NCBI GenBank assembly: GCA_036378155.1
Contig: DASUXA010000045.1
Coordinates: 1-39,230, forward strand
Origin: DASUXA01 sp036378155
GTDB lineage: Bacteria; Actinomycetota; Actinomycetes; Mycobacteriales; Micromonosporaceae
Reading direction: 5' to 3'
Length of the DNA stretch: 39,230 bases
In this document: in pieces, positions 30,200-37,701 of the stretch
Position numbering within the stretch: position 1 is the stretch's first letter
Layout: every line of letters starts with the position of its first letter
Translations under genes and position numbers: made by a program
Notes under the pieces: generated by a model
Databases searched by the model: none
Seen by the model: the letters and a program-made list of their open reading frames with translations, nothing else
Told to the model about the DNA's origin: nothing

Positions 30200-32344
30200 C
30201 TAGCGTCGCTCGCCGGCGAGGACCGGCTCCCGGTCCAGGGCGGGGACGTCGGCGCGGTCCTTGTGCCCGGGCCACCACGCGGCATGGCCGAGCAGCGCGG
30301 TCGTCGCCGGTACCAGCAGGATCGACACCACGAACGCGACCAGCAGGATGCCGAGCGTCACGCCGAACCCGATCTCCAGGAACAGCGGTACCCCGGACAC
30401 CAGCAGCGAGGCGAACGTACCGGCGAGGATCAGCGCCGCCGCCCCGATCGAGGGACCGGCGTGCTCGATCGCGAGCGCCGCCGCCTCGCGCGGGGTACGC
30501 CCCTCCCGGACCTCTTCCCGCAGTCGCGCGGTGATCAGGATGTTGTAGTCGGTACCGATCGCCGTGACGAACAGGTACAGGATGATCGGCAGCGCGAACT
30601 GCAGCCCGGCGTGTCCGAGCGCGTGCTGGAACACCAGGACCGCCGCGCCGAGCGTTGCGGCGAAGCCGAGTCCGACCATCGCGACCAGGTACACCGGCGC
30701 CAGCGCGGCGCGCAGCATCAGTGCCAGGATCAGCAGGAACAGTACGGCCGCCACCGGGAAGATCAGTTTCAGGTCGCGGTCGGTCGTCGCCCTGACGTCC
30801 GCGAACGCCATGCTCGGTCCGCCGACGAGCACCTGGGTACCGGCGGGCGCGGCGGCTCTCGCCGCGTCTCGCAGCGGACCGGACACGGTGTCCAGCCCGG
30901 CTGTCGAGTACGGCGCGTCGGTGATCACTACCGGTACCTGCGCGGTCCGCCCGTCCGCCGACACGCTGGGCTTCATCGGGCTGGCGACGCCCGGCGCGAC
31001 AGCCACCTGTCGCACGTACGCGCCGAGTTCCGCCTGCGTGAACGGGGTGTCGCGGTGCAGGTAGATGTCGGTCGGCGCGAGGGCGCCGGCGGGGAAGCCG
31101 CGCTTGAGGTCGTCGAAGACCCTGGTCGCTTCGGTGTTGCTGGGCAGTTGGCTGATCGGGTCGTAGTTCGGTTTGAACGAGAAGGCGCCGGCGGCGAGCG
31201 CGCCCAGTACCACGAGCGAGGAGATCACCACGAGCAGCGGGCGACGCGCCACGAGTCGGCCGAGCCCGGCGAAGTGGGTACCGCTGGGCTGCCGGGCGGC
31301 TGCCTTGGACGGCCAGAACACCCGCCTGCCGAGCACCGCGATCACTGCCGGTACCAGGGTGAGCGCGGCGAGCAGCATGACCGCCACGCCGATGGCGAGC
31401 CCGGGTCCGAGGGTACGGAAGAACCCGAGCGCGGCGAGGACGAGCGCGCCGAACGCGGCGATGACCGCGAACGCGGCTGAGAAGATCGCTTCACCGACCC
31501 GTTCGACGGCGGCGACGATCGCCTGACGCGGTTGGTCGCCGGCGCGCAGCCGTTCCCGGTACCGGAACAGCAGGAACAGGATGTAGTCGGTGCCGATGCC
31601 GAACAGCACGACGGTGAGCATGGTCGGCAGTTCCTGACCGACCTGGAAGTCGAAGACGTGCGCCGCGGTGGCGACCAGGGAGCTGGCGACGCCGAAGACG
31701 AGCCCGACGGTCAGCAGCGGCAGCAGCGCGGCGATCGGGCTCCGGAAGATCAGCAGCAGCAGGACGACGATGAGCGCGAGGGTCGCCGCGGTGACGATCT
31801 TCTCCGCGTCGGCGAACGCCTGCTTGTTGTCGACGGTGATCGCCGCCTGACCGGTCATGCCGGCGCGCAGGTCGGTACCGCTGAGCGCGTCGTTCGTGTC
31901 GTGCCGCAGCGCGACCACCGCGTCCCGGACGTCCTGCTGCTCCGGCGCGCCGGTGAACTGCACAGCCACCATGGCGACCTGCCGGTTCGGGGCGACGGTC
32001 TGCGTCGGGTCGAACAGGGCGCCGCGGGTCGCGGCGGGCTTGTCGCTGTTGAGCCGCTGCGCGAGCGCGCCGACCTGGCGCAGGTCGGCGCCGGTCAGGG
32101 CGGCGCCGTCGGCGCGCTTGACGACGATCACGCCGGTGGCGCCGGTGGATGCCGGGAATTCGCGCTTGGCGAGCGCCGCCGCCTGCGCCGACTCGGCGGA
32201 TGACGGCAGGAACGACGACTGGTCGGAGTTGGTGACCGAGGACAGTCGGGGTGCCGCCAGGATGATTCCTACCGCTATCACCAGCCACGCCGCTATCACC
32301 AGCCATGGCCGGCGTGTGGACCCTCGTCCGATCGCCGCGAACAT
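30200..32344 (-). CDS. MMPL/RND-family transporter
   Basis: 714 residues from ATG 32344 with GGGGGAGG before it. Two homologous halves, each with an external loop domain followed by a five-helix block. The proton-relay signatures GIGTDYILFLLFRYRE (first half) and AIGTDYNILITARLREE (second half) are both present. Relatives export lipids or act in lipid/peptide trafficking (MmpL) or drug efflux. It is divergent from a TetR gene across a 29-bp perfect palindrome, so repression by that regulator is likely. Confidence 0.9.
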   Translation of the reverse strand: MFAAIGRGSTRRPWLVIAAWLVIAVGIILAAPRLSSVTNSDQSSFLPSSAESAQAAALAKREFPASTGATGVIVVKRADGAALTGADLRQVGALAQRLNSDKPAATRGALFDPTQTVAPNRQVAMVAVQFTGAPEQQDVRDAVVALRHDTNDALSGTDLRAGMTGQAAITVDNKQAFADAEKIVTAATLALIVVLLLLIFRSPIAALLPLLTVGLVFGVASSLVATAAHVFDFQVGQELPTMLTVVLFGIGTDYILFLLFRYRERLRAGDQPRQAIVAAVERVGEAIFSAAFAVIAAFGALVLAALGFFRTLGPGLAIGVAVMLLAALTLVPAVIAVLGRRVFWPSKAAARQPSGTHFAGLGRLVARRPLLVVISSLVVLGALAAGAFSFKPNYDPISQLPSNTEATRVFDDLKRGFPAGALAPTDIYLHRDTPFTQAELGAYVRQVAVAPGVASPMKPSVSADGRTAQVPVVITDAPYSTAGLDTVSGPLRDAARAAAPAGTQVLVGGPSMAFADVRATTDRDLKLIFPVAAVLFLLILALMLRAALAPVYLVAMVGLGFAATLGAAVLVFQHALGHAGLQFALPIILYLFVTAIGTDYNILITARLREEVREGRTPREAAALAIEHAGPSIGAAALILAGTFASLLVSGVPLFLEIGFGVTLGILLVAFVVSILLVPATTALLGHAAWWPGHKDRADVPALDREPVLAGERR

Positions 32345-32376
32345 CGCGCCTCCCCCAGGCTCGCCGTGTCTCGTCG

Positions 32377-32405
32377 TGCCAGATGGCATGACATGCCATC
32401 TGGCA
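32377..32405. promoter_or_regulatory. TetR operator (perfect palindrome)
   Basis: TGCCAGATGGCATG, one base A, CATGCCATCTGGCA: 14-bp arms without mismatch, centred at 32391, between the divergent MMPL and TetR genes. Confidence 0.85.
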
Positions 32406-32442
32406 GATTGTGACACATGCGTGGGCGTGCCACGATGGGGAG

Positions 32443-33066
32443 GTGCTCACCCCCGACTTCCCTACCCGTCGCGAGCGGAAGAAACTGGAAACCAGGGCCG
32501 CGCTCGAAGAAGCGGCGCTGCGGCTGTTCGCCGAGCAGGGGTACGAACGCACGACCGTCGAGGACATCGCGGACGCCGCGGACGTCGCGGTGCGCACGTT
32601 CTTCCGGTACTTCCAATCGAAGCAGCACGTGCTGTACGGCGACATCGCGCACGACGTGACCGGTCGGCTGCGAGCGGCGTTGCACGCGCGCCCGGCGGAC
32701 GAGTCCCCGGTACAGGCGGTCGGGGCCGCGCTCGACCTGATGGACAGCGACGACGAGGAGCAGCAGCGCCAGGTCCTCGATCGGCTGCGACTGCTGGATC
32801 AGTTGCCGGAGCTGGCCGGCACGTACCAAATGATCTTCCGCGACATCGAGCAGGTGATCGCCGAGGCAGTCGCCGCCCGCACCGGGCTCGCGACCAGGGA
32901 GTTGTACCCGCAGATGCTCGCCGCGGCGGCGGTGGGGTCGATCAAGTCCGCGCTGTGCGTCTTCCAGGCGACCAACGCCGAGCAGCCGCTGCCGGAACTG
33001 CGGCGCACGGCGTACGCCGCGCTGACCGCCGGAATCGGCGACCCTCCACCCCGACAGTCGGGGTAG
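32443..33066 (+). CDS. TetR-family transcriptional regulator
   Basis: 207 residues from GTG 32443; GTG 32410 is also in frame and cannot be excluded. The N-terminal helix-turn-helix (about 12-58) reads LETRAALEEAALRLFAEQGY, ERTTVEDIADAADVAVRTFF and RYFQSKQHVLYG. The C-terminal ligand domain is the MftR/AcrR-like type. It probably represses the divergent MMPL exporter and itself by binding the palindrome centred at 32391. The ligand is unknown. Confidence 0.88.
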   Translation: MLTPDFPTRRERKKLETRAALEEAALRLFAEQGYERTTVEDIADAADVAVRTFFRYFQSKQHVLYGDIAHDVTGRLRAALHARPADESPVQAVGAALDLMDSDDEEQQRQVLDRLRLLDQLPELAGTYQMIFRDIEQVIAEAVAARTGLATRELYPQMLAAAAVGSIKSALCVFQATNAEQPLPELRRTAYAALTAGIGDPPPRQSG

Positions 33067-33108
33067 CGCGCCGGAGGTACCGGTATCGACCGGGTCCGGA
33101 CACGTATC

Positions 33109-33146
33109 AGGGGCGGGACGCGCGGGGGGTACGCGTTCCCGCCCCT
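33109..33146. terminator. Bidirectional terminator between the TetR gene and bldC
   Basis: AGGGGCGGGA with CGCG, then CGCG and CCCGCCCCT: a long GC stem (33109-33123 with 33131-33146) followed by TGTCGTT. Confidence 0.65.
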
Positions 33147-33168
33147 GTCGTTAATGCTTTCGCCGCGC

Positions 33169-33378
33169 TCAGTCGCCTTGACGCTGCTGCGGGATCTGCC
33201 CCTGAAGCAGAGCCCGGACCTCAGACTCGCGGTATCGACGGTGCCCACCCAGCGTGCGGATCGCGCTCAGCTTGCCGGCCTTGGCCCACCTCGTCACGGT
33301 CTTCGGGTCGACGCGGAACATCGACGCGACCTCCGCCGGCGTCAGCAGCGGCTCGGGCTCATGCGTACGCGATGCCAT
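33169..33378 (-). CDS. bldC: BldC, small MerR-like developmental regulator
   Basis: 69 residues, the length of the BldC family. It carries one MerR-like winged helix without the MerR coiled coil or effector domain: LLTPAEVASMFRVDPKTVTR, WAKAGKLSAIRTLGGHRRYR. In Streptomyces BldC binds direct repeats and delays sporulation. Upstream lies an AT-rich 227-bp region suited to such regulation. It is convergent with the TetR gene. The location beside vdh and near purM matches the conserved actinobacterial order. Confidence 0.93.
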   Translation of the reverse strand: MASRTHEPEPLLTPAEVASMFRVDPKTVTRWAKAGKLSAIRTLGGHRRYRESEVRALLQGQIPQQRQGD

Positions 33379-33605
33379 CGGTCACTCCTCCACAGGTACC
33401 TACGGACGACGGCCGGGATCCAGGCCGGCCGACGCGGTTCCATGGTCCGGCTAGTCCCCGATGTCCGACATGGGCCGAACGGCTGAACGTCCGTGGATGC
33501 ACGGATGATGTATGACCGAATTTTATGCCTTTAAACGGACAGAAGCCATGTTGCGGGAACAAAATCTACGTAGAGTTGCACAGAAGCTACAGAGTGTAGT
33601 GAACA
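33379..33605 (-). promoter_or_regulatory. AT-rich upstream region of bldC
   Basis: 227 bases, unusually AT-rich for this genome around 33518-33612. It contains ACAGAAGC at 33539-33546 and again at 33580-33587, 41 bases apart (about four turns), and the palindrome CTACGTAG near 33566-33573. It probably holds the bldC promoter and its own binding sites. Confidence 0.5.
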
Positions 33606-34445
33606 CTAATTGTATCGTTCGAGTAACCGTACGGCGCGCCAGCGGCTGACCAGCCGTTCGTACGTCTCCGTGGCGGCATCGACATCGCCCCTGCCCAGCG
33701 CCGCCAAACCGGCGGCGACCAGCCCCGGCGAGTCGTCCTCGCGCAACGTCTCCTCGGGCAGCAACGAGACCAGACCGCCGTAGTCCAGTTCCACCACCGA
33801 GCGTGGGTGGAACTCCTCCAGCCACCGGGCGCCCTCCTCGACCGCCTCGGTCACCGCCGCGTCCCCCAGCGACTTGCGCAGCACGTTGTACCCGCGATGC
33901 GCGCGTCGCCGCGCCTTGGAGATCTCGGTGCGGTAGCGCAGGACCCGCCGGTTCGGGGTGAGCGACAGCTCACGCTCGCTGAGGTCGACGAAGACGAACC
34001 AGCGCAGCGGGACGCCCCACGTCGACACCTGCTCGTGGACCCGGGGCAGACCGCGCTCGAGCACCTTCTCGCCGCTTCGCCAATCGTCCACGACGGACTT
34101 CGCGATCCCGGCGAGGACCGGCGGTACGAACGCGTCGGCGATCACGGCAGGCACCCCGTCGCGGGCGTTCAGCGCCGCCTCCGCGACCCGTACCCGCAGA
34201 TTCCACGGGCAGACCAGCAGCGTGTCGTCGGCTTCCAGGACGTACGCCTCGTCGGGCAGGTCGGGCAGCCGCGTCCAGCCCGCGCCGAGGGCCTCCAGTA
34301 CCGCCGTTCGCTGCCTGCCTGGGCCCTCGTTGGGGGCGACCGCGCGCCCCTCTTTGACGTACCGGCGCCAGTACAGCTGGCGCTCGCGGTCGAACGCGGT
34401 CAGCGGCTCGTACACGCGTAGGTATGCGGCGAAGTTGAAGCGCAC
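33606..34445 (-). CDS. Conserved actinobacterial protein of unknown function
   Basis: 279 residues from GTG 34445; the opening VRFNFAAYLRVYEPLTAFDR is characteristic of the protein family usually seen next to bldC. Helix-rich with charged tracts (EISKARRRAHRGYNVLRKSL). It lacks a signal peptide or membrane segments. No biochemical role known. The frame continues upstream to 34517, but those residues are low-complexity and probably untranslated. Confidence 0.7.
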   Translation of the reverse strand: MRFNFAAYLRVYEPLTAFDRERQLYWRRYVKEGRAVAPNEGPGRQRTAVLEALGAGWTRLPDLPDEAYVLEADDTLLVCPWNLRVRVAEAALNARDGVPAVIADAFVPPVLAGIAKSVVDDWRSGEKVLERGLPRVHEQVSTWGVPLRWFVFVDLSERELSLTPNRRVLRYRTEISKARRRAHRGYNVLRKSLGDAAVTEAVEEGARWLEEFHPRSVVELDYGGLVSLLPEETLREDDSPGLVAAGLAALGRGDVDAATETYERLVSRWRAVRLLERYN

Positions 34446-34594
34446 GCATCGGATCGTGCCACGTACCGGGGTCGCTGTGCTGCCTGCGTCGCCGTCACTC
34501 GCGGGCGAACAGGGCACGCCCTCCGATACGCGGCACTTGATCTCGCACTAGGCTTCCTCGTGTCCGGCACCACAACCAGCCGGAAACGCTCGGC

Positions 34595-34622
34595 CCGGAC
34601 CTCACAAGGGCCCCGGGCCGCC
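34595..34622 (+). promoter_or_regulatory. GC hairpin in the leader of the amino-acid dehydrogenase gene
   Basis: CGGCCCGG and CCGGGCCG pair around a loop, about 20 bases before the start codon, with AGGAG at 34631-34635. A possible attenuator or mRNA stabiliser, or a coincidence of GC-rich sequence. Confidence 0.35.
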
Positions 34623-34641
34623 ACGCCTACAGGAGACTGTC

Positions 34642-35712
34642 ATGGGTGTATTCACCAGCGACACCGGTCACGAGCAGGTGGTGTTCTGCCAGGACAAGCA
34701 GAGCGGCCTGCGCGCGATCATCGCGATCTATTCGACCGCGCTCGGCCCGGCGCTCGGCGGGACCCGGTTCTACCCGTACCGGTCCGAAGCCGACGCCCTG
34801 CACGACGTCCTGGAACTGAGCCGCGGCATGGCGTACAAGAACGCCATCGCGGGACTCGACCTCGGCGGCGGCAAGGCGGTGATCTGGGGCGACCCGGAGC
34901 GCGACAAGTCGGAGCCGTTGCTGCGCGCGTACGGCCGGTTCGTGGAGTCGCTGGGCGGTCGCTACTACACGGCGTGCGACGTCGGCACCTATGTACAGGA
35001 CATGGACGTGATCGCGCGGGAGTCGCGGTTCGTGACCGGCCGGTCGGTCGAGCACGGCGGCGCCGGTGACTCCTCCGTCCTCACCGCCTGGGGCGTCTAC
35101 CAGGGCATGCGCGCCGCCGCCGAACACATGTACGGCACGCCGTCGCTCGCCGGGCGCACGGTCGGCGTGGCGGGGCTGGGCAAGGTCGGCAGGTACCTCA
35201 CCGGTCACCTCGTCGAGGACGGCGCGCACGTGGTGGCGACGGACGTCTCCGAGCGCGCGCTGGAGTGGGCGCGGCAGACCCACCCGTCGGTCGACCTGGT
35301 CGACGACGTGACGAAGCTGATCACGTCCGACATCGACGTGTACGCGCCGTGCGCGCTGGGCGGCGCGCTGAACGACGATACGGTGCCGGTACTGCGCGCC
35401 AAGGTCGTCGCCGGTGCGGCGAACAACCAGCTGGCGCACCCGGGAATCGAGAAGGTCCTCGCCGACCGAGGCATCCTGTACGCGCCGGACTATGTCATCA
35501 ACGCGGGCGGCGTGATCCAGGTCGCGGACGAGATCGAGGGCTTCAACTTCGAGCGCGCCAAGCTCCGCGCGACCAAGATCTACGACACCACGAAGCAGAT
35601 CCTGGCGCTCGCCGAGGCGGACGGCGTTCCGCCGGCGGTCGCCGCCGACCGGCTCGCCGAGCGTAGGATGGCGGAGGTGGGACGGCTTCGCACCATTCGC
35701 GTCGTCCGCTAA
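34642..35712 (+). CDS. vdh: Branched-chain amino-acid dehydrogenase (Val/Leu type)
   Basis: 356 residues, ATG 34642 with AGGAG six bases before. Deaminates valine, leucine or isoleucine to the keto acids with NAD. The N-terminal catalytic domain has GMAYKNAIAGLDLGGGKAVI, holding the two catalytic lysines. The Rossmann motif VGVAGLGKVG is near residue 175, and AACN-like GAANNQLAHP and PDYVINAGGVIQVADE are conserved. In Streptomyces vdh adjoins bldC, and the same order appears here, supporting the valine/leucine assignment over glutamate or phenylalanine dehydrogenase. Branched-chain keto acids feed fatty-acid and polyketide primers. Confidence 0.9.
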   Translation: MGVFTSDTGHEQVVFCQDKQSGLRAIIAIYSTALGPALGGTRFYPYRSEADALHDVLELSRGMAYKNAIAGLDLGGGKAVIWGDPERDKSEPLLRAYGRFVESLGGRYYTACDVGTYVQDMDVIARESRFVTGRSVEHGGAGDSSVLTAWGVYQGMRAAAEHMYGTPSLAGRTVGVAGLGKVGRYLTGHLVEDGAHVVATDVSERALEWARQTHPSVDLVDDVTKLITSDIDVYAPCALGGALNDDTVPVLRAKVVAGAANNQLAHPGIEKVLADRGILYAPDYVINAGGVIQVADEIEGFNFERAKLRATKIYDTTKQILALAEADGVPPAVAADRLAERRMAEVGRLRTIRVVR

Positions 35713-35721
35713 CTTCCGGTC

Positions 35722-35740
35722 ACGACCGCGCAGGGGTCGT
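35722..35740 (+). terminator. Weak hairpin after vdh
   Basis: ACGACC and GGTCGT, 6-bp stem with a 7-base loop, ten bases after the stop. Confidence 0.35.
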
Positions 35741-35899
35741 ACGCCTTACCAGGTGGCCAGGAATGTGCAGCGCGTCGCGAGGGGCGAGGTGCCGAAGCGG
35801 TTATCCGCCATGTACCGTAAGACCCACGAGAGATGCCTGACGTCATCGGGGCCCGCCTGGACAGGGCTGCCCCGTAATTCTGTGCGAGGGGGTCGAGCC

Positions 35900-36106
35900 A
35901 TGGGGCGCGGCCGAGCGAAGGCCAAGCAGACGAAGGTGGCCCGGGAGCTGAAGTACCACTCCCCGAACACCGACCTCGCTGCGCTGCAGCGCGAGCTCGC
36001 CCGTAGCGGTAAGTCGAGCGACGAGTTCGACGATGCCTACGACGAGTACGCAGATGATGACTCGGACGAGGACGACGAGGACGACTGGTCGGCGCCGGGA
36101 CGTTGA
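35900..36106 (+). CDS. DUF3073 protein
   Basis: 68 residues from ATG 35900. The basic N-terminus MGRGRAKAKQTKVARELKYH, then the C-terminal acidic tract DDSDEDDEDDW, are diagnostic of DUF3073. Actinobacteria-specific, function unknown; the split charge suggests nucleic-acid or ribosome association. It lies near purM/purF as in other actinobacteria. Confidence 0.9.
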   Translation: MGRGRAKAKQTKVARELKYHSPNTDLAALQRELARSGKSSDEFDDAYDEYADDDSDEDDEDDWSAPGR

Positions 36107-36118
36107 CGTCGGGTCGCT

Positions 36119-36333
36119 GCGAGCACGCGGGTCCGCCCCGCGTGCTCGCGCGTGTCCGTGCCGTGCCGCGATCTGAGCCGCGGACCTGTCCGTGCGTCGA
36201 CGCCGTGTGGGGCGGACTGCCGCGACCATCCTCGCACGCGTACACCGCTCGGGATGTGCGTACATCCCGAGCGGTGTATCGCTCCGGACGGGACCACCTG
36301 CGCTGGGCGGGCGACAGCTTGCCTGTCGCCCGC
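36119..36333. terminator. Three strong hairpins between DUF3073 and the RiPP locus
   Basis: Perfect stems at 36119-36131/36137-36149 (13 bp, loop 5), 36241-36257/36262-36278 (17 bp, loop 4) and 36307-36317/36323-36333 (11 bp, loop 5). The third lies six bases beyond the precursor stop. They can stop converging transcripts from both sides. Confidence 0.7.
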
Positions 36334-36339
36334 GCGTGG

Positions 36340-36537
36340 TCAGCGCGGGCGGTTCGAGAACTGGTAGAACGTCGGGAACGCGTCCTCGAACGCGGACAGC
36401 GTCGCGACCTGTTCACCGCCCGACCGGTCCGGTGAGGTGCGGTCCCGGCGCGCCACGTCCGCCTCGGCGATGAGCGTGGCCAGCGCGGGGCGCAGGCTCT
36501 CCATCCGCCGGATGACCGGATCAGTGGAATTGCGCAT
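36340..36537 (-). CDS. Three-residue-cyclophane RiPP precursor (AmcA-like)
   Basis: 65 residues from ATG 36537, GGAGGGAG nine bases upstream. Leader (about 1-45): MRNSTDPVIRRMESLRPALA, then polar. The C-terminal core FEDAFPTFYQFSNRPR (50-65) has aromatics spaced for three-residue cyclophanes (aromatic-x-x): F50-E-D, F54-P-T, Y58-Q-F and F60-S-N. F-x-D and F-x-N are the familiar substrate motifs of cyclophane-forming radical SAM maturases. The gene overlaps the end of the maturase gene by 17 bases. Cross-link number and cleavage point are not determinable. It belongs to the AmcA-like group by resemblance. Confidence 0.7.
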   Translation of the reverse strand: MRNSTDPVIRRMESLRPALATLIAEADVARRDRTSPDRSGGEQVATLSAFEDAFPTFYQFSNRPR

Positions 36538-37624
36538 GATCGAGGACTCCCTCCAGTAACCGGATCTTGCTGTTCCGGCAGTGTTCGGTCTCTGTACCGT
36601 CAAAACGCCCCTGTTCGAAGAAACGGTTGGCGGCGTGCCCGCCGCCGCAGAAGTCGAAGTACGGGCACAGCGCGCGGCAGCGCTCCACGCCGTCCAGGAA
36701 CTCCCGCACCCACGCCGTGCCGGCGCTGTTCGCCACGATCTCCGCGAGCGGGGTACGCAGCACGTTGCCCGAGGTGAAGTCGCCGTACCGGGCGTCGGCG
36801 AAGCCCGCCAACTCCGGGGAGAGCACCACCACGTCGCCGTTGTACGCGATCGTCGGGATGGGATCGTGCTGGCGGGGCAGCACGTCGTCGACGGTACCGG
36901 CGAGCACCGCGGCGGTGTACCGCAGCGTCCACTCGATCTCGCGCACGGACAGCACAGGATCGTGGCGCCACTCGTCGACGAGTTCCGCCCAGAACGCCCG
37001 CACGTCCTCGTCGCGCCGGGCGTTGGAGCGGAGGTTCACACCCTCCCGTTCCTCGATGTTCACGCCCAACTGGTCGCAACCGAGATCGCGGAAGAACCGG
37101 TACAGGTCGCGGGCGACCCCCGGTCGCGGATCGGACACCACGCAGATGACCGAGAACGGGATCGCGTGGCGGCGCAGCGCGTCGACGCCGCGCATGATCG
37201 CCTCGTACGCCGGTCGACCGCCCCGGTTGACCCGCTGCGCGTTGCGCTCGGGCGGTCCGTCGACGCTGATCCCGACCCGCACCCGGTGCTCGGCGAGGAA
37301 CGCGCACCAGGCGTCGTCGAGGAGCGTGGCGTTGGTCTGTACCACGTGGTCGACGCGCTCGTCGAACGGACGCATCAGGTCCGCCAAGTGCTCGCGCCCG
37401 ACGGCGAGCGGCTCACCGCCGTGCCACACCACGGAGAAGCGCTGGTCGGCGGCCCAGCCGTCGACCGCGTCGGCGACCGCCCGGGCGACCGGTACCGGCA
37501 TCCGCCGGTCGGCGACGCGGTGCGGCAGATAGCAGTACTTGCAGTCGAGGTTGCACAGGGTGGTCGGCTGCATGATCACGTACCCGGGTACCGGAGAGAT
37601 CCCGCGCATGCCGCTCGACGACAC
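36521..37624 (-). CDS. Radical SAM/SPASM peptide maturase, cyclophane-forming type (AmcB-like)
   Basis: 367 residues from GTG 37624, with GAGGAG about six bases upstream. Radical SAM [4Fe-4S] motif C24-x3-C28-x2-C31 (LCNLDCKYCYLP), WHGGEPL (about 67-73) and GISVDGPPE. The SPASM-like tail has C316-x3-C320-x5-C326 and C349, with CGGGHAANRF. This is the layout of the enzymes that link an aromatic ring carbon to the side chain two residues later (three-residue cyclophanes). It is immediately upstream of, and overlaps, the putative precursor. No protease or exporter gene is adjacent. Alternatively a different SPASM peptide maturase. Confidence 0.82.
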   Translation of the reverse strand: MSSSGMRGISPVPGYVIMQPTTLCNLDCKYCYLPHRVADRRMPVPVARAVADAVDGWAADQRFSVVWHGGEPLAVGREHLADLMRPFDERVDHVVQTNATLLDDAWCAFLAEHRVRVGISVDGPPERNAQRVNRGGRPAYEAIMRGVDALRRHAIPFSVICVVSDPRPGVARDLYRFFRDLGCDQLGVNIEEREGVNLRSNARRDEDVRAFWAELVDEWRHDPVLSVREIEWTLRYTAAVLAGTVDDVLPRQHDPIPTIAYNGDVVVLSPELAGFADARYGDFTSGNVLRTPLAEIVANSAGTAWVREFLDGVERCRALCPYFDFCGGGHAANRFFEQGRFDGTETEHCRNSKIRLLEGVLDHAQFH

Positions 37625-37701
37625 GGCCGCTCCTCGGTACGTAGGGACGTGTCGCTTCAGGGTAGGCGATTTTCGCCGAAGGGATAAGGGTGCGAAGCCG
37701 G

